64,000 nucleotides of DNA from Ricinus communis (Eukaryota > Streptophyta > Magnoliopsida > Malpighiales > Euphorbiaceae): assembly GCF_019578655.1 (NCBI RefSeq), contig NC_063263.1:10663001-10727000 (forward strand), written 5' to 3'. Below the pieces are notes generated by a model, which saw only the letters and a program-made list of their open reading frames with translations, did not search any database and was not told the DNA's origin. Numbering within the stretch: the first letter of the stretch is position 1; every line of letters begins with the position of its first letter. Of this stretch, positions 12,836 through 25,310 are shown piece by piece. The position numbers and the translations under genes are program-made.

Positions 12836-13492
12836 TCAATAACAAGAATTACAATCATTAACATTAGCTTGATGATCCTCCTCATCTTTAACCTCTCTAG
12901 GGGAACACAAGGGGAACAAAGGCAACAATTCAGGAGGCTCAGCTCCTCTAGGAGTACTTAAAGGACTTGGATGCAAATAAAACCCTTTTTCAGCAATAGC
13001 TCTCTCTTCGTCGCATTCAGTTTCTCTTGGACTCCCACGAGCGCAGAATTCTTCACAAGGTGATCTAGGACTCACGCGAGAAGAAGAAACAGCAAAGAAA
13101 TCCAAAGTCGACACGGGCGACACCAAGAAACCTCGCTGTTGCTGCCTTAACTGGAAAAGCTGCTGATGAGGATGATGATCATGAAGTTCGAAGTTATTGA
13201 TGTTGTCGGGGTAGTTGCTGAGGTTGATTTGAAGATTCTTGGCGCTTTGCCTCCTTTCTTGAAGCTTGAATGCAGGTCTTTTAGGACCTGGAATGGCGTT
13301 TGGTCGGTTTGGGTGGGTCAGTGGGAGCTTTTGCGTGGATGGGTCGTCGGGTGCTCCTGTGAGTTTCTGAACTATGGTGCGGAATGTTGATGGGTCTGCT
13401 TGGACAAAGGTAGTGTTAGGTGAGGTTGGATCAGATCCATAGGTGGCTGAGCTATGGTGCGTGGTGCCGGTGTTGTTAGAAGTGGAAGCCAT
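12836..13492 (-). CDS. VQ-motif protein (VQ4/13/31/33-like)
   Basis: Intronless, 218 aa from the ATG at 13492. The diagnostic VQ core FRTIVQKLTG is at residues 37-46, inside the longer FVQADPSTF lead-in that marks the VQ4/VQ13/VQ31/VQ33 group. Further on come a basic Pro-rich stretch (PGPKRPAFKL), a Gln/His-rich part, and several Ser-Pro/Thr-Pro sites (SPVST, SPRSP, SPLSTP, SPRE), plus the ELLPLFPL-x-SPR tail common in this group. Known family role: nuclear cofactors of WRKY transcription factors, several being targets of MPK3/MPK6. The open frame runs 77 codons further upstream without a stop, but the MAST start matches family N-termini and the upstream part has no conserved feature. Function here is inferred from the family. 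Confidence 0.9.
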   Translation of the reverse strand: MASTSNNTGTTHHSSATYGSDPTSPNTTFVQADPSTFRTIVQKLTGAPDDPSTQKLPLTHPNRPNAIPGPKRPAFKLQERRQSAKNLQINLSNYPDNINNFELHDHHPHQQLFQLRQQQRGFLVSPVSTLDFFAVSSSRVSPRSPCEEFCARGSPRETECDEERAIAEKGFYLHPSPLSTPRGAEPPELLPLFPLCSPREVKDEEDHQANVNDCNSCY

Positions 13493-13540
13493 GAGAGAAA
13501 CAGTGGTCGAGCATGAAAGTTTTCTGGTTTGGAGCGTATC

Positions 13541-13550
13541 TATTATATAA
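13541..13550 (-). promoter_or_regulatory. Candidate TATA box of the VQ gene
   Basis: TTATATAATA on the minus strand, about 50 bases before the chosen ATG. If used, it implies a very short leader and excludes the upstream in-frame ATG at 13723. TTGAC cores (minus strand) occur further up, near 13671. Placement by motif only. Confidence 0.35.
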
Positions 13551-13559
13551 GGCGTTGTT

Positions 13560-16500
13560 GTCGTTCTTGCTTTGAGTTTGTGTAATGAGAAGAGGAGAAA
13601 AGGGGTTTTTAAAGGGTTTGTCTTTTGAATTTTTGTGTTTATAGATTTTATGGGGTAAATGTCAACAATGTGTGGGGTTGAATTGTCAGAAGGAGATCGA
13701 TCATATATACCAAATACTAACACTTTTTGTTTTGGAAATGAGAAATGCTTTGTTATGTTTCCACTATATATGGTTTTGCTATTTGTAGAGTTGTTTTATG
13801 GAGAGGGTGATTCACATATAATATGTGTTTTATTATATATATGGATACCAATTCTGATTTCTTGTTCCATTTTAAGTTTTCTGTTATAGTATTTTGAGTA
13901 CACGTTTTGCTTAGATATGGAGTGGTCCCATTACCTAAATTATATAAACTAAAATCCTAATTCTTCAATCATTATATCTTATTAAAACCTTACTGATTTG
14001 TAAAAGAAATAATTTGGTAGATTCTGTTTAGTAGGTTATTTATACACACATTCAACAAATATGAGTTATATCACTTTAAATATTTGATTTTATATGATAA
14101 TATTTATAATCAATTAACTTTAGATGATATAATGTTGTTTATTTTTAACGAATGTGTTTTGAAATGACGCTATCTAATAAATTCTGAAATTATTATATAA
14201 AATTGAATAAATACTAAGATGTTATCAAATTAGTAGTCTATAAATTGCTTATGTAACTGGCAATGTATAGAAATTAATTTAAATTTTAATAGTTTATTAT
14301 TGTTAAAACTTCCAAAACCCATTCCTCATTTTTCTTAAAAACATTATAATAAATTAACATATTAAAATATGAGTCTTTTAGTTAGAAATATAGTGAAAAA
14401 AAAAAAGAGGGCATAATTATATGATGAAGTAAGGTCCGTCTAAATTGAAAATGAAGGGCAAACCGTGTGATTAAAAGACCCTTTTGGAAGTCCAAGCATA
14501 CCACTAATCAAAGCAATATCTAGATGACAAGAAGATAAACAGATCAGAGTTGACTATATGATGCAGCAATAATAATAATAGTATAACGACCCACCCAGAC
14601 AAAAGCAACTCATGATTCATTAGAGCATCTGCCCAAAAAAACCTTGAAAAAGGAAACAACAGAAATTATAATAATGAATTGGGTGTGGAAGGAAGGAGTA
14701 AGTAATACTAACAGTATAGCAAGTAATAATTGCATGAAGAAAAAGAATTTGAAAATTTGAAGAAGTTTTGATATATATATATATGTATGTATGCATAAAT
14801 GGAGAATGAGCTGGCAATGGCATTGAATGATGAGTCATGCGGGGTCAGCGGGTTGTGGCATTGAAACAAGAGCAGTTTACAGCAGCTAGCAGCCACCATA
14901 TTTCTGACTCTCTCTCTCTCTCTCTCTCTCTGCGCCCTGCCTTGTGAATCTGCGTTTTTATTTTCTTTTTCTTGTTTTGTATAGTAAAGTATAGCTGTTT
15001 GTTCATTGTTATGTGTCGATGGTTAAATTTTCTAACCCTTTTCTTGCTCTGCCTGTCTCTGTCTTTCTTCGTTTGCGTGAAGGACTCCACTTTGACATTA
15101 GAGGGAAGAAAAAGTTATCTAATGCCCTGGTTTCATTCTGTTCAGGTCCTTTTTTTTTTTTTTCTTTAAATTTTGGTTAGCTTGGCTTGGCTGTGTGCCT
15201 TCTTTGTAGTTTCTTTGCTTTACTCTTCTCCTTTTGATATTGCTTAGCTGGGATGGTTGGTTTGCTCATCTTTTCCTTCCCTTCTATCCTTTCCCTCTTC
15301 AGTATTGCGCTTGCATGACATAAACATGAAAGTATTTCCATCTATGTTAATTTAGGGGTGCTTCTCGGAAATTAAAAATAATATATAATACGTCTAAATT
15401 ATTTTTGGAAAAAAATGCTGTCAAGTAAGCTAACCGATTAAATTAAAAAAAATCTTTAAAAATAAAAATATAATATTAAACCGACTTGCTTTAATCTGGC
15501 GGGTTAGTTCGGACTGGTTTTCTCTGTCACCCTTATGCAAGTCTTTTTAACCAACCGAGCAATTTCTAAAACTTAGCCAATAATAATAAAGCTTATAATT
15601 TGTTGACGTTTTTATCCAGTCTTAAGGTCATTGTACCTGATTCAAACCCAAGGACTTGACTTCAGTTCCTTTTATTATCTCACTCGGACGGCATCTACGT
15701 GTCCTATAAATACACAAAGAAAAACAGTTGATGTGATCATACACTTGTTTTGTTTGTAACGCATCATTCCTAAAAGGAAAAATTAATAAAAGAAAATAGA
15801 AAATATTCCTTGTTTTTTTTATCAGCCATTGGCATTTATTCTCATTTTTAAACAACAAAATATAATATTACAATAAATGCATATGATGGTAGGGATGATA
15901 TTTCAAATTTATGTAATTATTAATAATTTTATTTTTTTTGAATTCATTCCATTGTTAATAAGGAAGAGAAAATTTATGTTATGTGTTCATTTAATTATAA
16001 AGAGGAGGGGAAAAAGTTAAAGAAGTATCATGATATATAAGGGAAATGGTCCCCCATATGTTTATTTATTTGTCAATTTCTTTTAATTTATTGCAATAGC
16101 AACCGTTGTTATTATTACAGGGTGAAAATTGTGAGTTCCTGCGCCTGCTGAATGTAAATCCAAAAACCATTCAAAAGTTCAACCAACTTCACAAATTTCT
16201 GGTAATTTATTTGAGGGTCTTTCAGACATTCTTTCTTTAAATATGCATTCCTTTCGCTAAAAGCAAATGCCCTATTAAAGTTCATGCAAATGAGGGATTG
16301 TTGAGTTGAGATTAATGGAGATTAGCAATAATATTATATAGAAATCAAAAGAAGAAGTCATCTTATCTTGCCTTGTGTGTCAGTTTAGTGTTCTTTTCTT
16401 TTACGTATTATTAATAAACTATTTTTACATCAATGATTGGATGTAAGATATTACAAATTTAAACTCTAATAGACTAATACACTACAAATTCAGTCTATCA

Positions 16501-18177
16501 CTTTTTTTTTTTACTCAAATTAATAATGCAAATGATAACAAACACAAAACTATTTGCTCTCACTATGAATTAATTTGGCTTGGTTCAGCCAATTGAATCT
16601 GCATGTACAAACTTTATGCAAGTCGTTCCGAAAAACAAATCATACAAGCTTGCACATCATAGATGGTATCCAAAGATATAATTGTGAGAAAATAAAAGGT
16701 GGGAAGTGTCAAATAAAAATGATAAGTGAAAGGTTGATAATATTGAACTTCCAAAGAATACAATTTGGCATGGCCTTAATTGTGGCAATTAGGCCACTCA
16801 TTATTTATTCGCACATAAGTATATACACTTAAATTTGACAGCGCACCGCAGGAATAAGGAGAAAAAGGTGTAAGAAAATCACAAAGTAACAAGGAAAAGT
16901 CATATGTGTGGCAATTAGAGGGGATTGACTTTCGCCTAGTCTTAGAAAGATGGAAAAATTATAAAAATATATCTATATTTTTTTTTTATTAAATTTATGG
17001 TTATTTTTTATTTTTACCGTGTTAAAATATTAAAAATTTCAAAAATATAATTTTAATTATTTTTAATAAAACAACTGAAAAATAATCCTATTCGAAATTA
17101 ATTAGTAAGTTTTAGTAGAGAAAGTAATATTGCAAAAATGGCTATTGAAATAAGTAGTCTATTAGTGGTATTCCGCAGCTAAGACCGACAGTCAAGCTAG
17201 CTATGCCTACTATTAACCACCGACCAAAATTCCAAATTCATGGCCGTCCTGTCCCTCAAGAATTGGGCGGTTAAGATCTAACATTGGCAGAACAGAGAGG
17301 GTAAAGAACAACCCACATATATATTTGCAAGTCAAAAGAAAGTAGGGAGATGTAAGATGCAAGTTGGATTCCTTGAATGCACGAAAGTTGCCAAGGGAAC
17401 ACTCAATCATACGAGTCATGTGTGGAGGACAGTATGATAGCATTTTGGACTAGGCAATTCTGAATAACTGCCTATGATTCTCAATTTAATACGTTAATCT
17501 TCCCTAACAACCCACCTAATTAAAATCTTGATTACTGATGAACATGCACGCCACAATTTATAATTTTCTTCTGTTTTGTTGCTTGTATTATAAATTTTCA
17601 CAACAACAGGACAATTTATTAACTTCCAAGAGGGTAAATGTAAATCTAATTTTTTCTAATTGGAGTACTAAAATATAATTTCTCTTTAATTAGTTTTATA
17701 TGCTTCTTGTTCTCTAATATATGACTTTTCGCCTTCAGAGGAAGTGTAAACTATTTGATCCCTTTAATCTTTTAATAGACTTGCAATGGAATCAACAACG
17801 ACTGACCCTTTTACTAGGATGATAAATCAAGAAAAACGTTTGTTGTTTTGTTGATCTTCCATTCTAAAATGGCAGCTAATGCATAAGTGATGTTCTTTTT
17901 ATGCATTTCTTCTTCCTTCAATTTTTGAGGTCGAAATTACACATGAAATGCTCTCAGTGGTTTTTCTTTTGCTATACTGGGGTCTAATTTGGATTATTTA
18001 GGATGTCATTTAAGGTTGATTATTTCTCTCAAGTTCCTTGCTGTTATTTGTTTGGTAAACACGTTAAAACCTTTTTTTTCTTTAAAGAAAAAAATATAAA
18101 CAGATACATTCTAATTTCTTATATTACACGATAAATATTCAGAATAATTGGTCTGTTGGTCAGAATTATGACAATAT
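13560..18177. other. Long gene-free region between the VQ gene and the RLP cluster
   Basis: About 4.6 kb with no supported gene. Contents seen: a perfect (CT)12 run at 14908-14931 followed by a less AT-rich, CT-rich stretch to about 15300; a short (TA)n at about 14771-14784; many A/T tracts. Several 60-85 codon frames exist in both directions (for example 16575-16832 plus and 17213-17443 minus), but none shows a known motif. A non-coding transcript starting at the CT-rich block is possible but unsupported. Confidence 0.45.
14908..14931. repeat. (CT)12 microsatellite
   Basis: Twelve uninterrupted CT units. CT/GA runs are frequent in plant promoters and 5' leaders, but no open frame follows it here. 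Confidence 0.9.
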
Positions 18178-18800
18178 ATTTTGTTTTGAAGGTAACGCTC
18201 CTTCCTCAATTTGTGAGATGGAAGGACTATTTGTGTTTTTCCAACAACAATTCCTCGGGGGAGTTTGTCTTGCAATTTGTACCAGTTTAGATACTCTGGC
18301 AGGAATTAGATTTGTCAGTTTAATCCCTTCAGAATGTAATTCTATCAATAAATTTATCTAGCAATCACTTGTCAGGATCTATGCATATTAGTTTTTCAAA
18401 TTTAAAGAAACTAGAGAGCCTGGATCTTCAGAACAACAGTTTTAACCGGTGAAATCGTTGCGCAGAACTTTCTAGGAACTTTTGAAAGTAGTTGCAAAGG
18501 TAACCCTGGACTCTGCAGAGATCCGATTCATAGGAGCTGCATTACTGAGGCAACACCACCACCACCTGATGTAGAGAAAGAAGATGAAGGTTCCTATTAA
18601 CGTGGTTTGGTTCCATCGGAGTTTCTGTGCATCCCTCGTCACAACCTTATTGGGGAATTATGTTCATCAACCGGCATTGGCGCATCTTGTGGTTTCAGGA
18701 TATTGCTACATGTGTTTATTCAACTTCTATTCAGCTTTTTGGTACTCTAATTTCTGTCGGTCTATGTTCTCTTGGAGAGTATAAAATTTTCTTTAATATA
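18178..18800 (+). pseudogene. Internally deleted RLP fragment (paralogue of RLP-A)
   Basis: The block at 18178-18300 matches RLP-A around 22210-22310 (FEGNIPSSI region). From about 18300 the match jumps to RLP-A 23150-23680, covering the last LRRs, the GNPxLC cap, the acidic PPPDV segment, the membrane helix and the NRHWRILWF-like tail. Roughly 850 bases of LRR coding sequence are missing between the two blocks, and stops and frameshifts interrupt the remainder (for example the frame change at the poly-Pro/acidic segment near 18580). Similarity continues past the stop codon into the 3' flank, so this is a DNA-level duplicate, not a retrocopy. Confidence 0.88.
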
Positions 18801-20187
18801 CTACAAACAAGAAACGAACAGCCTTTAATTGGTGGGTTCATTAATTACTTAGATTCTTAACCCAAGCAGTTTTATATTCTTTAATTGCTAGACAACTTCG
18901 ACTCATGTTTTAATTTCTGAACTATAAATTTTATTTATTTACACAATTTATACCTATCCACTTCTAATTATTTTCAAAGAAATATTTATGATGAACTAAA
19001 ATAGTTTTATCGAAAGATTTGCGATATCAATCAATAAATCAACTATCTTCAATGAAAACACTAGAATAATTTATATATTAACAATTCAATTTTTATTTCT
19101 CTCGTAAAGAAAAAAGGAAATAATTATTTTTTTAGTTGAAACTTTGAGTGGTTCGTGAAATTTAATTTATATAAAACTGACTAAACATTTATGTATTTAT
19201 TGATTTATGATATATTTTTGACTTTTTATTAAATTTAATAAATTTTATTTATTTTATCTATTTTAATCGTATATTATAAAATTATTCTAAATTTAGTTCT
19301 TTATTGATAATATTTTAATCTAAAACTATAAAAATGGTGACTTGGCGTTATAAATAAATAAAAATTAATGTGTTCTTTTATAAGATTGTCTAATCTAATC
19401 AATAATTTTGTTATTACTTTTAATTTTGTTATTCATCTCCACCATCAACTCAGCAATTTATAATAGTAGATTGAGATATTGGTAATTGAAATTAAATTTC
19501 AAATAAAACATATAAACAAATAATATATTAAATTGATTTTGATCTCCTTTAAATTTCTTTTTATTAACGGTTCAATTAAATTCTCTTCATCAAACATGGC
19601 CATCAAGAGCAATTAGAAAAATCAAATTGCAATAATAATGCTTTCTAAGCTTAAATTTTATTTTGATGTTTAAGAAAATAAATGCAAGATTACAATTTTC
19701 TTTGAATTAATCTTTTTACAAGCAATCATGAAGACACATAAACAGTTTTGTTTCTTGGAATTTTTAATATTAGAGATTATTTTCGTTCCCTGGAGTGAAA
19801 ATGGAGAAGCCAAAATCAAGAGCAATAATAACAGTCAAAGTGAGGCAAATACTCTCAAATTCTTATGATAATTTTCTCGAACATCTTAAGTTCAAACCCC
19901 TAGTAAGTTTACTTGTTATCGAGTCTTAATAGATTAGAGATCTTCTCTTTAACTGTCAGAGTTTGATCCATCAAGTCGAAATTTTGAAGTCCCAATTTTC
20001 ATTAATTGCAGTTCAACTGCTTAGGCGACCAACAATTCAAAGTCTTCCACTCGTTTACTCTCAAATTTTGGTGTTAGCTTGACTTGGTCGTTTACTTTTT
20101 CTAAATATTTGCATATATAGTTTAGTTTGTTTGCTAGAGCTGGAACTCAAAGAGTGTGAAATTTTAGTAATTGATTTGGTCTTTGGA
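18801..20187. promoter_or_regulatory. AT-rich spacer and promoter of RLP-A
   Basis: No gene is visible. Near the downstream end are a TTGACT (W-box type) element at about 20079 and a TATA-like CATATATAG at about 20112-20120, 70 bases before the ATG chosen for RLP-A. Assignments rest on motif and spacing. Confidence 0.35.
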
Positions 20188-20609
20188 ATGGAGAGGCTTT
20201 TGCTTAAGTATTCATTATGGGTTCTTATAGTTTCAGTTGAAATAAAAGCTTACAGAGCTTGCTTTGCAAAGGAGAGGACAGGCCTGCTGGAGATCAAAGC
20301 AAGTATCCTAACATCGAATTGTGAGATTCAAGACAATCTTGACTCATGGGTTGATGACGGAGTGAGCAACTGTTGTGATTGGGATCGAATTACCTGCGAT
20401 GCCACATCAAAGCGTGTGATTGCAATTTCTCTCAATTACACAACAGGATATCCACTTAATTTTACAGGAATAGTTTGTAGTTTCAATCTATCTTTGCTTC
20501 ATTCTTTTGGTGAACTGCTTCACCTTGATTTGTCTCATAATCGCTTTAATGGCTGGACTAACCATGGAGGTATATATCTCTTATCAGTTTGTTGTTCTTA
20601 ATTAGTACG

Positions 20610-20648
<39 letters not shown>

Positions 20649-23600
20649 CGAGGACGTTGCATTCTCAAGTCGTTTTCCTACAAGATTCATGCTACCAACC
20701 ATACTGGTATTCCCTGTAGCTTGTTATTGATGCATTAGATCTTAATTCGTCAGATAATCAACCTTGCAGCACCACGAGCATAATAGATTCAAAAATTGGA
20801 TGCAATATCTTCCACAATTACACACAATTTCTTGTACATATATGTTTGATCAGTTGTATGATGACATCTGGATTAAGTACAGCGATACATTTACACTCCA
20901 GGTACAAAGAAATGCAAAACCTAAAACTGTACAATTTGCAGGTTTTGAAAAATTATCAGGTTTGAAGAAGCTGCAGATCCTAGATGTTTCTTCTAATTAT
21001 TTCAACAAAAGTATCTTATCATCTGTTCGTGCTCTTGTATCACTTAAGAATTTGATTCTTAGAAGCAATGACATGGCTGGGTTGTTCCCTAGTAATGGTA
21101 TATATCCTGTGGTGGCAATCTTTCTAAATCATCCCCTCTAGTACTTCTATATCTAATTCATTCTTTTGTTTCCCCTTTTTGCACTACTAATTGATTCAGA
21201 ATTAGGTGATTTGATAAAGTTGGAAGTGTTGGATCTAAGCCATAACTTCTTCAATGGCACCCTATCATGGGAAGGTAACTTCTGATCTCATCTCATGTGT
21301 GCTTCCTATATATGTGACTGCTTCTCTCTCCTGTTATGTTTCTCCTAACTTGACCAGTCTTACAAGCAAGTCAACTTGCTGCTTATTTTGTATTCTAGTT
21401 TTGGAGTTATTAAGGCTTAGTTTGAATTATGTTGAGCTGCCTTCTTGAAAATTAGAAGCTTTCAAATCCATGTGGCATAGTCAAATCCTTGGTTGATCTC
21501 CATTTACAGGTCAAGGTTACTTTCTGACATTCTATTTGCCTTTTCTTTTTTCTCTTTTGTAGGATTATGTGGATTAAAAAGCTTACTTGAGTTGGGTCTT
21601 AGTGTTAATCAATTTTCAGGCCCTCTTCCACAATGTCTTAGCAACTTAACCAACCTTCAAGTTCTTGATCTAACGTCCAATGAGTTCAGTGGCAACATCC
21701 AATCTGTTGTCTCTAAGCTCACATCACTCAAGTACTTGTTTCTTTCTGGAAATAAGTTTGAAGGCTTATTCTCATTCAGTTCTTTGGCTAACCACAAAAA
21801 ACTTGAAATTTTTGAGCTCTCATCTGGAAGTACAATGTTAGAATTGGAAACAGAAATTCCTGTCTGGTTTCCTACATTTCAATTGAAAGTAATTGACTTG
21901 CCTAATTGCAACTTAAATTTGCGAACTAGAAGAATTCCTAGCTTTCTTCTTTACCAGCATGACTTACAGTTCATTGATCTCTCTCACAATAACCTCATTG
22001 GGGCATTCCCTAGTTGGATCTTGCAGAATAACTCTAGGCTAGAAGTTATGAATATGATGAACAACTCATTCACGGGAACTTTTCAGTTGCCCAGTTACAG
22101 GCATGAGTTGATTAACTTAAAAATTTCGAGCAACAGCATCGCTGGTCAGATACCTAAGGATATTGGTCTGCTCCTCTCAAATCTACGTTATTTGAACATG
22201 TCATGGAATTGTTTTGAAGGTAACATTCCTTCCTCAATCAGTCAGATGGAAGGACTATCTATTCTGGACTTGTCCAACAATTATTTCTCAGGAGAGTTGC
22301 CTAGAAGTTTACTTTCCAATTCCACCTACTTAGTTGCATTAGTTCTATCTAACAACAATTTTCAGGGGAGGATTTTTCCAGAAACTATGAACTTGGAAGA
22401 GTTGACTGTGTTAGATATGAATAACAACAACTTTAGCGGGAAGATAGATGTAGACTTTTTCTACTGCCCCAGGTTGTCTGTTCTTGATATATCCAAAAAC
22501 AAGGTAGCAGGTGTAATTCCTATTCAGCTATGTAATCTTAGCAGTGTCGAAATTTTAGACCTCTCAGAAAATAGATTTTTTGGGGCAATGCCTTCTTGCT
22601 TTAATGCTTCATCATTGCGATACCTGTTTCTACAAAAGAATGGTCTAAATGGGTTAATACCACATGTGCTTTCTAGGAGTTCTAATTTAGTGGTAGTTGA
22701 TCTGAGGAATAACAAGTTTTCTGGAAATATTCCATCTTGGATCAGTCAGCTTTCTGAATTGCACGTGCTGTTATTAGGAGGAAATGCATTAGGAGGCCAT
22801 ATACCTAATCAGTTGTGCCAATTAAGAAATCTGAAAATCATGGATCTTTCACACAATTTACTTTGTGGTTCAATTCCTTCATGCTTTCACAACATATCAT
22901 TTGGGTCGATGGTAGAAGAGAGTTTCAGTTCTTCGTCTATAGGTGTGGCGATGGCCTCACATTATGACTCCTATGCTTACTACAAGGCCACTCTCGAATT
23001 GGATCTGCCTGGGCTACTTTCTTGGTCTTCTTCTTCAGAAGTACAGGTAGAATTTATAATGAAGTACAGATATAACTCCTATAAGGGCTCTGTCATCAAC
23101 TTAATGGCAGGAATAGATTTGTCGCGCAATGAGTTAAGAGGTGAGATCCCTTCAGAAATTGGAGACATCCAGGAAATTCGATCATTAAATTTGTCTTACA
23201 ATCACTTGTCAGGATCTATACCTTTCAGCTTTTCAAATCTAAAGAATCTAGAGAGCCTGGATCTTCGGAACAACAGCTTAAGTGGTGAAATCCCCACGCA
23301 ACTTGTTGAGTTGAACTTTCTAGGAACCTTTGATGTTTCATACAATAATTTATCAGGTAGAATCCTTGAAAAAGGACAGTTTGGGACATTCGATGAAAGT
23401 AGTTACAAAGGTAACCCTGAACTCTGCGGAGATCTGATTCATAGGAGCTGCAATACAGAGGCAACAACACCACCATCACCACCGCCTGATGTGGACGAAG
23501 AAGATGAAGGTCCTATTGACATGTTTTGGTTCTATTGGAGTTTCTGTGCATCCTATGTCACAATCTTATTGGGGATAGTAGCAATTCTCTATATTAACCG

Positions 23601-23685
23601 GTATTGGCGGATCTTGTGGTTTAACTATATTGATGTATGTATTTATTCAATCTCTATCAGGATTTTTGGAACTGTACCGCACTAA
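20188..23685 (+). CDS. RLP-A: LRR receptor-like protein, RLP1-like class, 4 exons
   Basis: Exons 20188-20569, 20942-21097, 21200-21274 and 21563-23685 join in frame (all introns phase 1, GT-AG) to 911 aa. The start MERLLLKYSLW gives a signal peptide; the upstream in-frame ATG at 20131 would put a charged stretch before it. Next come the LRRNT with CC-W-R-x-TC, short exons of 156 and 75 nt carrying single LRR modules, then a long exon with the other LRRs, the island region (VQVEFIMKYR...YKGSVINLMAG), the GNPELCG cap, an acidic PPPDVDEEDEG segment, a membrane helix at about 861-882 and a short tail with INRYWRILWF. There is no kinase domain. The family acts at the plasma membrane with adaptor kinases (SOBIR1 type) in immunity or development. 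The ligand is unknown. Gene looks intact. Confidence 0.87.
20615..20644. repeat. (TA)15 microsatellite in RLP-A intron 1
   Basis: Thirty bases of uninterrupted TA, about 45 bases after the exon-1 donor. Exon-1 donors of RLP-A and RLP-B both begin GTATATA, so the TA run lies in a region already TA-biased. Confidence 0.9.
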
Positions 23686-24019
23686 TGCTCCCAAATGTTC
23701 CTCTATATTGGGCACTTGATTTGTACTTTAGTTTTTCTTGGTCATGTTCTCTTATGGACAGTATCAAAGTTTCGTTAATCTGTTCAAATATCAAATGAGC
23801 ATTTACTGTGATCGGCAATAGTTTGTTGGTCATTAGTTACTTAGATATTATTTTAGTTATATATTTAATCATTTATAGAATTTATAAAATCATACTTATA
23901 AGTCTTCTCATATCTCATAGTCTTGTGATGTAATTCTTCTTTTGTCGAGTAATGTATATGAACTACAATCATTTTGTTTGAAATCAAATAGATAGCCAAA
24001 TCAGCAAAAGCCTTCTCCT
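23686..24019. other. 3' flank of RLP-A
   Basis: Contains the likely 3' UTR; part of it (to about 23790) is duplicated after the fragment at 18178-18800. No gene seen. Confidence 0.5.
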
Positions 24020-24175
24020 CCAAGTAAATAGGAGGCTGATACAGAATAGTGGGACAAGCATACAAGTGGGAGGCTCTTGCTAGACACCCATTAGCATGTC
24101 TCCTAACAAATTGAACAGAAAAATTATTACCCAGTTCACTAAGAAATTGACAGAGATCAGGCAACCAAACTTAGT
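24020..24175 (-). mobile_element. LINE RNase H-tail relic
   Basis: The minus frame reads CQFLSELGNN, then VQFVRRHANGCLARASHLYA and a PPIYL end. This is the pattern of the C-terminal end of the RNase H domain in plant L1-type LINEs (FVRRxAN..AH..ARAS....PxY/FI). Only about 50 codons are recognisable and no other part of an element is found nearby. Dead fragment on the strand opposite to the flanking RLPs. Confidence 0.65.
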
Positions 24176-24344
24176 AATATCAGGAACCCTGGAATTAAAA
24201 GCATCAAATGGAAGAAAAATTATATGAATTGGAATAACAAAATAGCTTATTCTATGGAAATTTTAAAATAAATTTTCATGCATAAAATTCAAACACTTCA
24301 CTCGTTTATTTTTATTTAAAAACGGATGAAGAAAAGAATCCTAA

Positions 24345-24560
24345 ATGTGAATTTCTTGGAAAGAAAATTCACATTAACTGTGAATTATTGGTTGGATCTA
24401 GGATAGGTCCTAAACAGCTGCCAATATTGACTCCAAGTCAACACAAAGAAAGTTGCATAAATAATCAGGTAAGAAATTTCTGAATTTCTTGGAAGGAAAA
24501 TTCGCACCAGTGGACTCCAAGTCAACCGAGAAAAAGTTGCACAAATGATCCAGCAATAGA
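24345..24560. repeat. Imperfect direct duplication with paired W-box cores
   Basis: Two related blocks: GAATTTCTTGGAAAGAAAATTC near 24348 versus the copy near 24482, and GACTCCAAGTCAAC near 24429 versus 24513, each followed by a similar AAAGTTGCA(T/C)AAAT segment. The first copy includes TTGACTCCAAGTCAA (24427-24441), two inverted TTGACT W-box cores separated by three bases. It lies 2 kb before RLP-B. Confidence 0.6.
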
Positions 24561-24734
24561 TTGCAATTAGTCATTCAAAAAGAAAATAGAAAAGATGCAG
24601 ACAGTCACTTGAAATCAATATGAACGTTCTGGTATCTGAAATACTGATGCTGAGATGAAAATTTCCACTAATTTCTTGTTTCCCCACTAAACTGAAATTC
24701 CTTCCTGTATAACTAATAAAAATTTCAACTTTAT

Positions 24735-25310
24735 AACCAAAACTTGTTGGCAAACATTGAAATGAAACTGCAGCCAATTTATAATTTATCTTTCACATTA
24801 CCCTCATCGTCATCCACATTCTTTAGTGATAACTTAAAATTAATTAGAAATAAAAGACTTGGTTTCAGATTTGATGGCCTGTATCAGCAGAAAAAACTCT
24901 GTGATTTTTAATAATGGAAGTCAAAATACAAAAAAAAGCTTATATATACTACTTAGCTAGCTTAACTAATCTGATAACTACACTAACAGTCTAATATGCC
25001 AAGAACTTAACCATTCTCTTTACACATATGAAGAAACAATTTCTCCACTGGAACCCTAATATATCGATTCTTCTTAAAAGTTTGGTGAGATTTGAACGGT
25101 AATGACTAGCTACTCTTAATATTATTAATTTAAATGTATTTACGTTTACTTAGAAAATGGCCAAAACTTGTTGGCAAGTATTTTATTTGAAAGATATGAA
25201 ATTGCCAAACAATTCATAATTTCACATTAGCCTCTCATCAACCACACTCTTCAGTGTTAATTTAAAATTAATTAGACAAGAAGACTTGAGTCAACTAAAC
25301 TCCACTTTTG
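24735..25310. repeat. Two tandem copies of a conserved RLP upstream segment
   Basis: A segment of about 120 bases at 24735-24860 (AACTTGTTGGCAA...TTAAAATTAATTAGA) recurs at 25165-25300 and again at 46595-46715 upstream of RLP-D. The copies keep order and spacing over the whole stretch, ending in an ACTT(G/C)AGTCAACTAAA element in two of them. This is best explained by duplication of the receptor genes with their 5' flanks. Confidence 0.65.

Noticed and set aside
17213..17443. 76-codon minus-strand frame with many hydrophobic residues
   Set aside because: No known motif or supporting signals; cannot be distinguished from chance.
21493..23685. Separate RLP genes starting inside each large exon (also 29439-31754 and 43473-45698)
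   Set aside because: These starts lie in introns; AG acceptors and phase join the exons to upstream signal-peptide and LRRNT exons.
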